From Anaerolineae bacterium (GTDB lineage Bacteria > Pseudomonadota > Alphaproteobacteria > DSM-16000 > Inquilinaceae): a stretch of 32,586 bases of DNA. Below, in pieces: positions 7,154 to 15,603 of the stretch. The notes under the pieces were generated by a model. It was not told the DNA's origin. It worked only from the letters and a program-made list of their open reading frames with translations, and ran no database searches. The DNA lies in contig JANQQD010000066.1 in assembly GCA_028285185.1 (NCBI GenBank), positions 1 through 32,586 on the forward strand, written 5' to 3'. The stretch's first letter is position 1; every line of letters begins with the position of its first letter. The position numbers and the translations under genes were made by a program.

Positions 7154-8024
7154 GGCCGCCGAAGTGCAGTCCACAGGCTACAACTTCGCCTATCTGGACG
7201 AGCAGACGAAGCGCATGATCCGCCGGGCGATCCTGAAGGCGATTGCCGTGCCAGGCTACCAGGTGCCGTTCGCCAGCCGCGAAATGCCTTTGCCGTTCGG
7301 CTGGGGCACCGGCGGCATTCAGGTCACGGCGGCGATCATCGGCGCAGATGACCGCCTGAAGGTGATCGACCAGGGTGCCGACGATACGACCAACGCCGTT
7401 TCGATCCGGCGTTTCTTCGCTCGCACGGCCGGGGTCGCCACGACGACGCGGACCGCCGAAGCGACAGTAATCCAGACCCGCCATCGCGTGCCTGAGACGC
7501 CGCTCGGCCCACACCAGATCCTCGTCTATCAGGTGCCGATCCCGGAGCCTTTGCGCTGGCTGGAGGCGCGGGAGGCGGAAACGCGGCGCATGCATGGTCT
7601 CGCGGACTACGGCGTCATGCACGTCAAGCTCTATGAGGACATCGCCCAGCATGGGCGGATCGCCACCGGCTATGACTATCCGGTGCAGGTGGGCCAGCGA
7701 TACATTATGGCGCCGTCGCCGATCCCCAAATTCGACAATCCGAAGATGGACCGCTGCCCGGCCCTGCAGCTGTTCGGCGCGGGCCGGGAAAAGCGCATCT
7801 ATGCCGTGCCGCCCCACACTCAGGTAAAGAGCCTCGATTTCGAGGACCACCCATTCTCTGTAGAGACTTGGTCCAAGCGGTGCGGCCTGTGTGGTGCCAG
7901 CGACAGCTATCTGGATGAGGTGATCATGGATGATGCCGGCAGGCGCATGTTCGTCTGTTCGGACACCGACTATTGTGCCGAGCGCCGGGCCGCCGGCCAC
8001 CGCGGCGAGGATGGCGGGGCATGA
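7146..8024 (+). CDS. phnJ: Radical-SAM C-P lyase catalytic subunit PhnJ
   Basis: PhnJ cleaves the C-P bond of 5-phosphoribose-1-phosphonate by radical SAM chemistry. The 292-residue protein carries the unusual cysteine set C-x2-C-x21-C-x5-C (KRCGLCGAS ... FVCSDTDYC) that binds the [4Fe-4S] cluster. It also has the glycyl-radical region VPGYQVPFASREMP, where the Gly corresponds to E. coli Gly32. Other invariant blocks are YGVMHVKLYEDIA, MAPSPIPKFDNPKMD and PALQLFGAGREKRIYAVPP. All catalytic residues I can check are intact. The ATG at 7146 lies nine bases after AGGGG; an ATG at 7137 is in frame and nine bases earlier, so the first three residues are uncertain. It overlaps phnI by 8 bases and phnK by 4, implying translational coupling. 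Confidence 0.97.
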   Translation: MSEAAEVQSTGYNFAYLDEQTKRMIRRAILKAIAVPGYQVPFASREMPLPFGWGTGGIQVTAAIIGADDRLKVIDQGADDTTNAVSIRRFFARTAGVATTTRTAEATVIQTRHRVPETPLGPHQILVYQVPIPEPLRWLEAREAETRRMHGLADYGVMHVKLYEDIAQHGRIATGYDYPVQVGQRYIMAPSPIPKFDNPKMDRCPALQLFGAGREKRIYAVPPHTQVKSLDFEDHPFSVETWSKRCGLCGASDSYLDEVIMDDAGRRMFVCSDTDYCAERRAAGHRGEDGGA

Positions 8025-8842
8025 GGGCGCCGGAAGCCGCGACGGTGGACCCATCTCCCGTGGCAGAAACCGATCCACCTCTGTTGACCGCGGACGGCGT
8101 GACGCGCTGGTACGGACATCGACTGGGCTGCCGTGACGTCAGCTTCATGCTGTGGCCTGGCGAAGTTCTGGGCATTGTCGGCGAGAGCGGGTCCGGCAAG
8201 ACGACCCTGCTTGACTGCCTGTCAGGGCGCCTGTCGCCCACGGGCGGGCAGGTGGTCTATCGTGGCGAAGACGGCGATGCGGTCGACATTTTCGCGCTGC
8301 CGGAAGCCCGGCGCCGCCTGCTGCAGCGGACCGAGTGGGGGATCGTCCGGCAGAACCCGCGCGACGGCCTGCGCATGGGCGTGTCGGCCGGCGCCAATAT
8401 CGGCGAGCGCCTGATGGCCGCAGGCTGGCGCCATTACGGCGACATTCGCGGCTCTGCGGACGAATGGCTGCAGCGTGTCGAGATCGATGGCGACCGGATC
8501 GACGATCGCCCGGTCACCTTTTCCGGCGGCATGCAGCAGCGCCTGCAGATTGCCCGCAACCTGGTGACCCGCCCAAGGCTGGTGTTCATGGACGAGCCGA
8601 CGGGCGGGCTCGATGTCTCGGTTCAGGCGCGTCTGCTGGACCTGCTGCGCGGGCTGGTTGCGGAATTCGGCCTCGCCGCCGTCATCGTCACGCACGACCT
8701 GGCGGTGGTCCGGCTTCTGGCCCATCGGCTGATGGTGATGCAGGGTGGTGCGGTCGTGGAATCCGGCCTGACGGACCAGGTTCTGGACGACCCGCAGCAC
8801 CCATATACGCAGCTTCTCGTCTCATCGGTGCTGCAGGCATGA
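8021..8842 (+). CDS. phnK: C-P lyase ABC-type ATPase PhnK
   Basis: The 273-residue ABC ATPase has Walker A GESGSGKTT, a Q-loop in RQNPRDGLRMGVSAGANIGERL, signature FSGGMQQRLQ, Walker B LVFMDEPTGGLD and the H-loop THDLAVVRLLAHRLMVMQ, ending DDPQHPYTQLLVSSVL in the oligopeptide-ATPase style typical of PhnK. PhnK docks on the PhnGHIJ core at PhnJ and is needed for the reaction cycle rather than for transport; no membrane partner is encoded nearby. It has about 20 extra N-terminal residues (MRAPEAATVDPSPVAE) compared with E. coli. The start ATG overlaps the phnJ stop (ATGA) and its own stop overlaps phnL the same way. Confidence 0.95.
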   Translation: MRAPEAATVDPSPVAETDPPLLTADGVTRWYGHRLGCRDVSFMLWPGEVLGIVGESGSGKTTLLDCLSGRLSPTGGQVVYRGEDGDAVDIFALPEARRRLLQRTEWGIVRQNPRDGLRMGVSAGANIGERLMAAGWRHYGDIRGSADEWLQRVEIDGDRIDDRPVTFSGGMQQRLQIARNLVTRPRLVFMDEPTGGLDVSVQARLLDLLRGLVAEFGLAAVIVTHDLAVVRLLAHRLMVMQGGAVVESGLTDQVLDDPQHPYTQLLVSSVLQA

Positions 8843-9546
8843 CGGACGCGCCGGTCATGATCGCGGTGGAGGGGTTGGACAAGACCTTTACACTGCACGT
8901 CCAGGGCGGTGCGCAGATCCCTGTGCTTTCCGGCCTGTCCTTCACCGTATCGGCGGGCGAATGCCTGGCCCTGACCGGGCCCTCCGGGGCCGGCAAGTCG
9001 ACCCTGCTTCGTCTGATCTACGGCAACTACAAGGCTCAGGGCGGCCGTATCCTGGTGCGCCATGACGGCGCGATGGTCGACATCGCATCGGCATCGCCTC
9101 GCACGATGCTGGCCGTGCGCGCCCGCACGCTGGGCTATGTCAGCCAGTTTCTGCGCGTGGTGCCGCGGGTGCCGTCCGTCGAAATCGTCGCTGAACCCCT
9201 GATTCGCCTGGGCACGGCGCGGGAGGTTGCACGGGAGCGCGCCGCAAGCGTGCTACAGCGTCTGAACGTGCCGGAACGGCTGTGGTCCCTGGCGCCGGCG
9301 ACCTTCTCCGGCGGCGAACAGCAGCGCATCAACATCGCCAGCGCCCTGGTGTCCGAACGGCCCATCCTCTTGTTGGACGAGCCGACGGCATCGCTGGACG
9401 CGGCCAACCGGGCGGTCGTCATCTCGCTGATCCGGGATGCCGCAGCACGCGGTGCGGCGATCGTTGGGATCTTTCACGATCGCGACGTGCGGGCGGCCGT
9501 CGCCGACCGGGAATTCGCGGTGCCGGAGATGAGGAGGGCGGCATGA
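8839..9546 (+). CDS. phnL: C-P lyase ABC-type ATPase PhnL
   Basis: The 235-residue ABC ATPase has Walker A GPSGAGKST, Q-loop GYVSQFLRVVPRVP, signature FSGGEQQRIN, Walker B ILLLDEPTASLD and H-loop IFHDRDVR. Length and the opening VEGLDKTFTLHVQGGAQIPVL match PhnL (226 in E. coli). PhnL binds the PhnK-bearing core complex and is required, with PhnG, H and I, to form the activated ribose phosphonate. The ATG overlaps the phnK stop and its stop overlaps the next gene, so the four cistrons phnJ-K-L-HD form an unbroken coupled chain. Confidence 0.95.
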   Translation: MTDAPVMIAVEGLDKTFTLHVQGGAQIPVLSGLSFTVSAGECLALTGPSGAGKSTLLRLIYGNYKAQGGRILVRHDGAMVDIASASPRTMLAVRARTLGYVSQFLRVVPRVPSVEIVAEPLIRLGTAREVARERAASVLQRLNVPERLWSLAPATFSGGEQQRINIASALVSERPILLLDEPTASLDAANRAVVISLIRDAAARGAAIVGIFHDRDVRAAVADREFAVPEMRRAA

Positions 9547-10100
9547 CCGCAGCGTCGCAGATGATCGCGCAGCTGGAACAGCTCTTCGCCGACCGGGGCG
9601 CCCGGCAGTACCACGGCGAACCCGTCTCGACGGCGCAGCACATGCTTCAGTCCGCCGCTCTGGCGGAGCGTGAAGGTGCGGCGCCCGAACTGGTCGCCGC
9701 GGCCCTGCTGCACGATATTGGGCACCTGCTGCACGATCTGGGCGAGGACATTGCCGAACAGGGCGTCGACACGCGTCATGAAGTGGCGGGTGCCCGCTAT
9801 CTGGCGCCGATCTTCCCCAATGCGGTGACGGAGCCGATTCGCCTGCATGTGGCCGCTAAGCGCGCACTTTGCGGAATTGAGCCTGACTACTTCGATCGAC
9901 TGACGCCAGGATCGGTGCGCAGCCTGGCATTGCAGGGCGGGCCGATGTCGGCGGAGCTGGCGGAGACCTTTGCCGACAAGCCGGCGGGCTCTGCGGCCAT
10001 CGCGCTGCGCCGCTGGGATGAAGGCGCCAAGGTGCCGGGTGCGGAGGTGCCGGGGTTCGCCCACTACCTGCCCCTGTTGCGCCAACTGGCCGGTGCGTGA
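9543..10100 (+). CDS. PhnZ-type HD-domain phosphonate oxygenase (mixed-valence diiron family)
   Basis: This 185-residue protein matches the phosphonate-degradation-associated HD family whose studied member PhnZ oxidatively splits a 1-hydroxyalkylphosphonate using a mixed-valence diiron centre. Seen here are the substrate/gating pair Tyr23 and Glu26 (RQYHGEPVS) and iron-ligand candidates His33, His57-Asp58 (LLHDIGHLL), His79, His102 and Asp159. The phosphonate-binding Lys106 (HVAAKRAL) and the LALQGGPMS loop are also present. All positions line up with PhnZ within one or two residues. No PhnY-type 2-oxoglutarate hydroxylase, the usual partner that makes the hydroxy substrate, is encoded in the window. 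It may act on a hydroxyphosphonate taken from outside, on a C-P lyase side product, or with a partner elsewhere. The start overlaps the phnL stop (ATGA). Confidence 0.88.
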   Translation: MTAASQMIAQLEQLFADRGARQYHGEPVSTAQHMLQSAALAEREGAAPELVAAALLHDIGHLLHDLGEDIAEQGVDTRHEVAGARYLAPIFPNAVTEPIRLHVAAKRALCGIEPDYFDRLTPGSVRSLALQGGPMSAELAETFADKPAGSAAIALRRWDEGAKVPGAEVPGFAHYLPLLRQLAGA

Positions 10101-10174
10101 ACGCCTGTTCCGCACCGCCGTGCTCTGCTAGCTTCGGCGCCCGCCGCCTAAGGGAGCGGTTTGCGGGGACAGCG

Positions 10175-10972
10175 ATGACGAATGTGCACGGCACGGGCGC
10201 GCTGCCGGATCTCACCGAACTGAGCCGCTTTCTCTGCGGCGTGGCGGTCGAGGCCGGTGCCGTGATCATGGAGGTCTACCGGACGGATTTCGAGGTGCGT
10301 CGCAAGGCCGACGCCTCTCCGGTCAGTGTGGCCGATGAACGGGCCGAAGCGCTGATCGTCGCAGCGCTGGCCGCGCGCACGCCGGACATTCCGGTTGTGG
10401 CGGAAGAACTGACGGCAGCCGGCAATGCGCCGGAGATCTGCGGCGGGCCGTTCTATCTGGTCGATCCGCTGGACGGTACCAAAGAGTTCATCGCGCGGCG
10501 GAAGGAGTTCACGGTCAATATCGGCCTGATCAGCGACCGCAGGCCCGTTCTCGGCGTCGTCCACCTTCCCGTGACCGGCGAGACCTATTGGTCCGACGGT
10601 CAACGGGCTTGGCGCCGCCTGCCCGGTGGGGAGGCGGAGCCCGTGACCTGCCGTACCCCGCCGGAGGGTGGCATGATCGCCATCGCCAGCCGATCCCACC
10701 GCAATGCGGAAACGAATGACTACCTGGCGGCCCTGCCGCTCGCTGGCACCGTCTCCGTGGGCTCGTCGCTGAAGTTCTGCCGGGTGGCCGAAGGGGCCGC
10801 CGACGTCTATCCGCGGTTCGCGCCGACTTGCGAATGGGATACCGCCGCTGCCCATGCCGTGCTGTCTGCGGCCGGCGGCAGCGTGGTCACCACGACGGGC
10901 GAACCCCTGATTTACGGCAAGCCCGACTTTCTCAACCCCGGCTTCGTTGCGCGCGGCCTGCAACAAGCTTAG
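10175..10972 (+). CDS. cysQ: 3'(2'),5'-bisphosphate nucleotidase CysQ (inositol monophosphatase family)
   Basis: The 265-residue protein has the lithium-sensitive phosphatase motifs: VVAEEL (Glu77/Glu78), [11 protein letters not shown] (Asp97, Asp100) and [12 protein letters not shown] near the C-terminus. The KEF variant after DPLDGT is typical of CysQ. It hydrolyses 3'-phosphoadenosine 5'-phosphate to AMP and phosphate, linked to sulfate assimilation. The ATG at 10175 follows GGGGA. A GTG at 10097 overlapping the preceding stop is in frame, but would add 26 residues with no family similarity. It is 74 bases past the C-P lyase operon on the same strand, so read-through is possible, but the family role is unrelated to phosphonates. 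Confidence 0.9.
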   Translation: MTNVHGTGALPDLTELSRFLCGVAVEAGAVIMEVYRTDFEVRRKADASPVSVADERAEALIVAALAARTPDIPVVAEELTAAGNAPEICGGPFYLVDPLDGTKEFIARRKEFTVNIGLISDRRPVLGVVHLPVTGETYWSDGQRAWRRLPGGEAEPVTCRTPPEGGMIAIASRSHRNAETNDYLAALPLAGTVSVGSSLKFCRVAEGAADVYPRFAPTCEWDTAAAHAVLSAAGGSVVTTTGEPLIYGKPDFLNPGFVARGLQQA

Positions 10973-11027
10973 CAGGTCCGCCGGCGGCACCACATCTGGC
11001 ACGCCATGGTATGGGAGCCTGAGGTCC

Positions 11028-11711
11028 ATGAAGTTCTTCGTCGACACCGCCGATATCGTCGAGATCCGCGATCTTGCCGCAACCGGCCTGTTGGATGGCG
11101 TGACCACCAATCCCTCGCTGGTGGCGAAGACGGGCCGGCGTTTCGTGGATCTGGTGGCCGAGATCTGCGCTGTCGTGCCCGGACCGGTGAGTGCGGAGGT
11201 GGCTGCGACGGACCACGCGACGATGCTGGCCGAAGGCCGGCGCCTGGCTTCGATCGCGGGCAACGTGGCCGTGAAGGTGCCGCTGACACCGGACGGGCTG
11301 AAGACCTGTCGGGCGCTCTCCGATGCCGGCACCATGGTCAATGTCACGCTGTGTTTTTCAGCTGTGCAGGCACTGATGGCGGCCAAAGCCGGTGCCACCT
11401 TCATCTCGCCGTTCGTCGGGCGGCTGGACGACATCGGCCATGACGGCATGCAGTTGATCGGCGATATCCTGGAAATCTACGCCAACTATCCGGCTCTGCA
11501 GACCGAGGTGCTTGTGGCTTCGATCCGCCACCCTTGCCACGTCCATGCGGCGGCGAAGCTGGGCGCCCATGTGGGCACCATGCCGCCTGCCGTGATCCGC
11601 CAGCTGTTCAAGCATCCGCTGACGGACAAGGGCCTGGATGCTTTTCTGGCCGATTGGGCGAAATCGGGTCAGACGATCCTGGAAGACCAGCCGGAGCTGC
11701 GGTCGGCATAG
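11028..11711 (+). CDS. fsa: Fructose-6-phosphate aldolase/transaldolase-like protein
   Basis: This 227-residue protein belongs to the small transaldolase (MipB/TalC/Fsa) group. It starts [16 protein letters not shown], then has [14 protein letters not shown], the Schiff-base lysine in VAVKVPLT (Lys83), [32 protein letters not shown] and the C-terminal [10 protein letters not shown]. It would act either as fructose-6-phosphate aldolase (dihydroxyacetone transfer) or as a transaldolase in the pentose phosphate pathway; sequence alone does not separate the two. GAGG lies four bases upstream of the ATG. It is 55 bases downstream of cysQ and its end carries a hairpin. Confidence 0.88.
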   Translation: MKFFVDTADIVEIRDLAATGLLDGVTTNPSLVAKTGRRFVDLVAEICAVVPGPVSAEVAATDHATMLAEGRRLASIAGNVAVKVPLTPDGLKTCRALSDAGTMVNVTLCFSAVQALMAAKAGATFISPFVGRLDDIGHDGMQLIGDILEIYANYPALQTEVLVASIRHPCHVHAAAKLGAHVGTMPPAVIRQLFKHPLTDKGLDAFLADWAKSGQTILEDQPELRSA

Positions 11712-11722
11712 GAAACCGACCG
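11700..11722 (+). terminator. Hairpin overlapping the transaldolase stop codon
   Basis: CGGTCGG (11700-11706) and CCGACCG (11716-11722) form a perfect 7-bp stem with a 9-base loop that contains the end of the TAG stop codon. No U-run follows. It marks a likely end or processing point of the cysQ-fsa unit. Confidence 0.4.
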
Positions 11723-11819
11723 GGTTGCACTTTGGCGTAGACGCCCGGTTCGCCACTGCTTCGTGCCTATACGGATGAAGAGTGGCCGCGCGCAGCGCCG
11801 TCGTGCAGTGTCTTGACAA

Positions 11820-12257
11820 ATGAGTGACCTCAGCGACTGTACCGAGATGGCTTTTCCGAGCAAGACTGCGGACGATGATCCGCTGGTTGCGCATTTCCGT
11901 GAGCTCGACGACAAGCGCACGGTTTATTGGGCCTTGACTGACGACGACCTGTCTGCCGATGACGGGCGGCTGTTGTCCGATATCCGCGATCTGGCGGCGG
12001 CCGAGCTGGAGCTGGCGCGCCACCGCGTCGAAACGACGCCTCCGGAGAGCCTGCGCGGGCTCGCACTGCAGATCAGCTACGCCCTTGATCAGAGCGAAAA
12101 CCCGGCCGCGATTGCCGCGCTCCGCAGTTGCCTGATCGCATTGTTGGGCGAGGCAGACGAGCTGGTCTCGCCGGAGTATGAGGCGGCGACTCTGGCGTTC
12201 ATCGAGGAACCGTTCGTGCTCGGTCTGGAAGATCCGATCCTCGACGGCCAGACTTGA
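11820..12257 (+). CDS. Hypothetical acidic protein
   Basis: A 145-residue protein I do not recognise. It is acidic, without a signal peptide or membrane helices, mostly predicted helical (LLSDIRDLAAAELELARHRV, RSCLIALLGEADELV), and lacks catalytic-looking motifs. It has no cysteine pairs. A perfect -35-like TTGACA (11813-11818) directly abuts the first ATG, so if that is a real promoter element translation must begin at the next in-frame ATG (11847, MAFPSKTADDD). Neither ATG has a good ribosome site. The high-GC codon use matches the neighbours, so it is probably a real gene. It ends 33 bases before the MBL-fold gene and may be co-transcribed with it. Confidence 0.6.
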   Translation: MSDLSDCTEMAFPSKTADDDPLVAHFRELDDKRTVYWALTDDDLSADDGRLLSDIRDLAAAELELARHRVETTPPESLRGLALQISYALDQSENPAAIAALRSCLIALLGEADELVSPEYEAATLAFIEEPFVLGLEDPILDGQT

Positions 12258-12290
12258 CCCGCCGGCCGGGCTCGGCCATCCCTGCGGCCC

Positions 12291-13319
12291 ATGTCTGATC
12301 CAACTGTAGAATATCCCTTCGGACTGGTGCCCGGAGACGGCGAGGTGCTGGAAGTAGCGCCCGGTGTGTTTTGGGTGCGCATGCCGCTGCCGTTCGCGCT
12401 CGACCACGTCAATCTCTGGCTGATTGCCGACGGTGAGGGCTGGACCGTGGTCGACACCGGCTATGCCATGGCGCCTGTCCGCGAACGGTGGGAGCAGGTG
12501 TTCGACACCGTTCTGGCGGGCAGGCCGGTCACGCGCATTCTCGTGACCCACTTCCATCCAGACCATATGGGCCTCGCTGCCTGGATCCAGGACCGTTGGG
12601 GGTCGGCCCTGCTGGTCAGCCAGCAGGAATGGCTGTGGGCGCGCATGCTGTCGCTCGACACCAGCGACGCATTGGTGGCGGCGTATGAGAGCTTCTACGG
12701 CCGCGCCGGCGCGTCGGCGGACCTGGTCGCGGCCATGCGCGAGCGCGGCAACGCCTATCGTCGAGGTGTGCCGCAGGTTCCGGCCAGCTTCACCCGGATC
12801 CGCAACGGCGATGAGCTGGCGATCGGCGGTAATGTCTGGCTCGTCATGACCGGCTCCGGCCACGCGCCGGAACATGTCTGTCTCCATTGTCCGGACCTGG
12901 GCGTGCTGATCTCGGGCGATCAAGTGCTGCCCCGGATCAGTCCGAATGTCGGCGTCTGGGCGAACGAGCCGATGGCCGATCCACTGTCGGACTTCCTCGA
13001 CAGCATGGCGCCGTTCCGCGCGCTGCCCGAGGACCTGCTGGTCCTACCATCTCACGACGGGCCGTTTCGTGGGCTTGCACTGCGGCTGGACCAATTGGCC
13101 CACCACCACGCGGAGCGGCTGGAGGAAACGCTGGAGGCCTGCCGGGACGCCCCCACCGCCGTCGCCGTTGCCGAGACTCTATTCCGGCGGCCGCTGGATC
13201 TGCATCAGACATTCTTCGCGGTCGGAGAGACGCTGGCCCATCTGAACCATCTGGTCCGCCTCACGCGTCTAAGGCGCGAGGTCGATGCGGCGGGGTGCTG
13301 GCGCTTCGTCGTGAACTAG
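12291..13319 (+). CDS. MBL-fold metallo-hydrolase with C-terminal winged-helix-like domain
   Basis: The 342-residue protein has the metallo-beta-lactamase core: WTVVDTGYA, the metal motif THFHPDHMG, GSGHAPEHVCLHC, the bridging Asp in LISGDQVLP and the late His in PSHDGPFRG. The last about 75 residues (RLEETLEACRDAP onward, TLAHLNHLVRL) resemble the small winged-helix extension (BLACT_WH) of LACTB2-like hydrolases, which act on thioesters, RNA or other esters. The metal-site ligands appear intact, so it should be an active, probably di-zinc, cytoplasmic hydrolase; the substrate cannot be inferred from context. Start taken at 12291; an upstream ribosome site is weak. Confidence 0.88.
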   Translation: MSDPTVEYPFGLVPGDGEVLEVAPGVFWVRMPLPFALDHVNLWLIADGEGWTVVDTGYAMAPVRERWEQVFDTVLAGRPVTRILVTHFHPDHMGLAAWIQDRWGSALLVSQQEWLWARMLSLDTSDALVAAYESFYGRAGASADLVAAMRERGNAYRRGVPQVPASFTRIRNGDELAIGGNVWLVMTGSGHAPEHVCLHCPDLGVLISGDQVLPRISPNVGVWANEPMADPLSDFLDSMAPFRALPEDLLVLPSHDGPFRGLALRLDQLAHHHAERLEETLEACRDAPTAVAVAETLFRRPLDLHQTFFAVGETLAHLNHLVRLTRLRREVDAAGCWRFVVN

Positions 13320-13376
13320 GCGCGCTCCCGCTGGTGCATCGACCCCTGGACACGAGATATGCGAAGGGGATGGACG

Positions 13377-14606
13377 ATGGCGAAAGCCCGTAGCGAGAAG
13401 CTGGAATTCACTGGCAGCCATGGCGACACGCTGGCGGCCAGACTGGACCTGCCCGAGGGACAGCCGAGGGCCTATGCGCTGTTCGCGCACTGCTTCACCT
13501 GCTCGAAGGATACGCTGGCCGCAAGCCGCATCTCTCGGGAGCTCAGTCGCCATGGATTCGCAGTGCTGCGCTTCGACTTCACAGGGCTCGGCTCCAGCGA
13601 AGGAGACTTCGCGAACACCAATTTCAGCTCCAACGTTGACGACCTGATTGCCGCGGCGCGCATGCTGGAAGATCGCTTTGCCGCACCGCAGCTCTTGGTT
13701 GGGCATAGCTTCGGGGGTGCGGCAGTGCTGGCGGCTGCGCAGCACCTGCCGGCCGTGCAGGCCGTCGCGACCATCGGCGCGCCGTCCGATCCGGGCCATG
13801 TCGCGCATCTCTTCGCCGACCATCTTGAGACGATCGAAGCCGACGGCGAGGCGAAGGTCACGATCGCCGGCCGGCCGTTTTGCATCCGCCGCCAGTTCCT
13901 GGACGATATCGGTGAGCAGGCGCAGGCCGAGCGGATCGCCAATCTGCGGCGCGCGCTGATCGTCTTCCATGCGCCGCTTGACGACACGGTGGGCATCGAC
14001 AACGCCACGCGGATCTTCACGGCGGCAAAGCATCCGAAGACCTTCGTCTCGCTCGATGACGCCGACCATCACCTCTCGCAGGCGAAGGACGCGCAATACG
14101 TCGCCACTGTGCTGTCGGCCTGGGCCGGGCGCTATGTGACAGACGAAGACGCCGATGGCTGGCCCGAGCCGGTGGATGGCGCCGTGGTGGTGCGTGAGAC
14201 GCGGGCCGGCCGCTTCCAGCAGGCCATCGCATCCGGGCCGCACCGGTTGACGGCTGACGAGCCCGCAAGCGTCGGCGGAGACGACACCGGGCCTGGGCCA
14301 TACGACCTGCTGCTGGCCGGGCTCGGCGCCTGCACTGCCATGACCATGCGCATGTATGCGGAGAGGAAGGGCTGGCCCCTGGAACGGGCGGAGGTCACGC
14401 TGCGGCACCAGAAGATCCATGCCCAAGACTGCGAGGACTGCGAGACCAAAGAGGGCAGGATCGACCATATCGACCGCCAGATCACGCTCACCGGCGCGCT
14501 GGATGAAGAGCAGCGCCGACGCCTGCTTGAGATCGCCGACAAATGTCCGGTGCACCGCTCGCTCCATTCCGAGGTCAAGGTGGACACGGCAGGGGTGCCC
14601 GGTTAA
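13377..14606 (+). CDS. Bifunctional alpha/beta hydrolase-OsmC family protein
   Basis: This 409-residue fusion has an N-terminal alpha/beta hydrolase (residues 1-250) with nucleophile elbow GHSFGG (Ser111), acid candidate Asp202/203 in HAPLDDTVG and His231 in [10 protein letters not shown]-terminal OsmC/Ohr-like domain (about 265-409) carries the redox pair Cys319 ([10 protein letters not shown]) and Cys390 (DKCPVHRSL). OsmC proteins reduce organic hydroperoxides through these two cysteines; the hydrolase half may release or feed the peroxidised or ester substrate. An extra CEDC motif at about 352-355 lies between them. The same fusion is known in many proteobacteria. GAAGGGG lies upstream of the ATG at 13377; an in-frame ATG at 13359 is less well placed. 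Confidence 0.9.
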   Translation: MAKARSEKLEFTGSHGDTLAARLDLPEGQPRAYALFAHCFTCSKDTLAASRISRELSRHGFAVLRFDFTGLGSSEGDFANTNFSSNVDDLIAAARMLEDRFAAPQLLVGHSFGGAAVLAAAQHLPAVQAVATIGAPSDPGHVAHLFADHLETIEADGEAKVTIAGRPFCIRRQFLDDIGEQAQAERIANLRRALIVFHAPLDDTVGIDNATRIFTAAKHPKTFVSLDDADHHLSQAKDAQYVATVLSAWAGRYVTDEDADGWPEPVDGAVVVRETRAGRFQQAIASGPHRLTADEPASVGGDDTGPGPYDLLLAGLGACTAMTMRMYAERKGWPLERAEVTLRHQKIHAQDCEDCETKEGRIDHIDRQITLTGALDEEQRRRLLEIADKCPVHRSLHSEVKVDTAGVPG

Positions 14607-14641
14607 CCTGAGCTGGAACGACAGAAACGCGGAGCAACCCG

Positions 14642-15493
14642 TTGAATATACTGTCCATCCAGTCGACCGTCGCCTACGGGCATGTCGGCAACAGTGCGGC
14701 CGTGTTCCCGCTGCAGCGGTTGGGGTTCGAGGTCTGGCCGGTCATCACCGTCCATTTCAGCAACCACACCGGCTATGGCCAGTGGCGCGGGCCCATCCTG
14801 CCGGCCGACCAGATCGCCGAAGTGGTTCAGGGGATCGAGGACCGCGGCGTGCTGCCCCAATGCAATGCCGTGCTGAGCGGCTATATGGGCGACAAGACGC
14901 TGGGCGAGGTGATCGTGGACGCGGTCCGGCGGGTGAAGGCGGCGAACCCGCAGGCGATCTATTGCTGTGATCCGGTGATGGGCGATGTCGGGCGTGGCAT
15001 GTTCGTGCGGCCGGGCATCCCGGAGTTCATGCGCGACGTGGCGGTGCCGGCTGCCGACATCGTGACACCGAACCAGTTCGAGCTGGAATACCTGACCGAC
15101 CGCAAGATCGGCACGCTGCAAGAGGCTTTGGCGGCCGCGGACGCCGTGCGGCATCAGGGACCGCGGCTGGTGCTGGTGACCAGCCTGGTGCGTGAGGATG
15201 CGCCGGGCCAGTCGATCGAAATGCTCGCGGTGGCGGAAGACGGCGCCTGGCTGGTCACGACGCCCATGCTGGACTTGTCGGTCAACGGCGCCGGCGATGC
15301 CACTTCTGCCCTGTTTCTCGCCCACTATCTGAGATCGGGCGATCCGGGGGCGGCGCTGTCACGCGTCGCCGCATCGATCTTCAGCGTGCTGGAAGAGACC
15401 CATCGTGTGGGCGCACGCGAGATCCGGATCATCGCCATGCAGCAGACGATCGCAGACCCGGACGAGCGGTTTGCCGTGGAGCGGATACGGTAG
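14642..15493 (+). CDS. pdxY: Pyridoxal kinase PdxY
   Basis: The 283-residue ribokinase-like protein begins [20 protein letters not shown] and has [43 protein letters not shown] and the catalytic [11 protein letters not shown] (Asp219). It phosphorylates pyridoxal with ATP in B6 salvage, feeding PLP enzymes. Length and motif order fit PdxY (E. coli 287) rather than PdxK. The start is a TTG with GGAG about eight bases upstream, giving a protein that aligns from the family's first residues. It lies 35 bases after the hydrolase-OsmC gene, perhaps in one transcript. Confidence 0.93.
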   Translation: MNILSIQSTVAYGHVGNSAAVFPLQRLGFEVWPVITVHFSNHTGYGQWRGPILPADQIAEVVQGIEDRGVLPQCNAVLSGYMGDKTLGEVIVDAVRRVKAANPQAIYCCDPVMGDVGRGMFVRPGIPEFMRDVAVPAADIVTPNQFELEYLTDRKIGTLQEALAAADAVRHQGPRLVLVTSLVREDAPGQSIEMLAVAEDGAWLVTTPMLDLSVNGAGDATSALFLAHYLRSGDPGAALSRVAASIFSVLEETHRVGAREIRIIAMQQTIADPDERFAVERIR

Positions 15494-15603
15494 GAAGTGT
15501 CGCGGGCCCCGGGATGGCTCTGACGGCGATAGCGCTTGGACAGCGCCTTGTGCGCCACCTATTGTGCGATGCGCATGAACCCGTGACCTGACGCTGAGTT
15601 CCA

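Noticed and set aside
10097-10174. GTG start overlapping the HD-oxygenase stop as the cysQ start
   Set aside because: It would add 26 residues with no CysQ similarity, whereas the ATG at 10175 has a ribosome site and gives the family length.
11813-11841. TTGACA as a sigma-70 promoter for the hypothetical protein
   Set aside because: No acceptable -10 lies 16-18 bases downstream; kept only as a caution about the start codon.
11358-12923. 521-codon minus-strand open frame
   Set aside because: It crosses the ends of three plus-strand genes of known family and has shadow-like composition.
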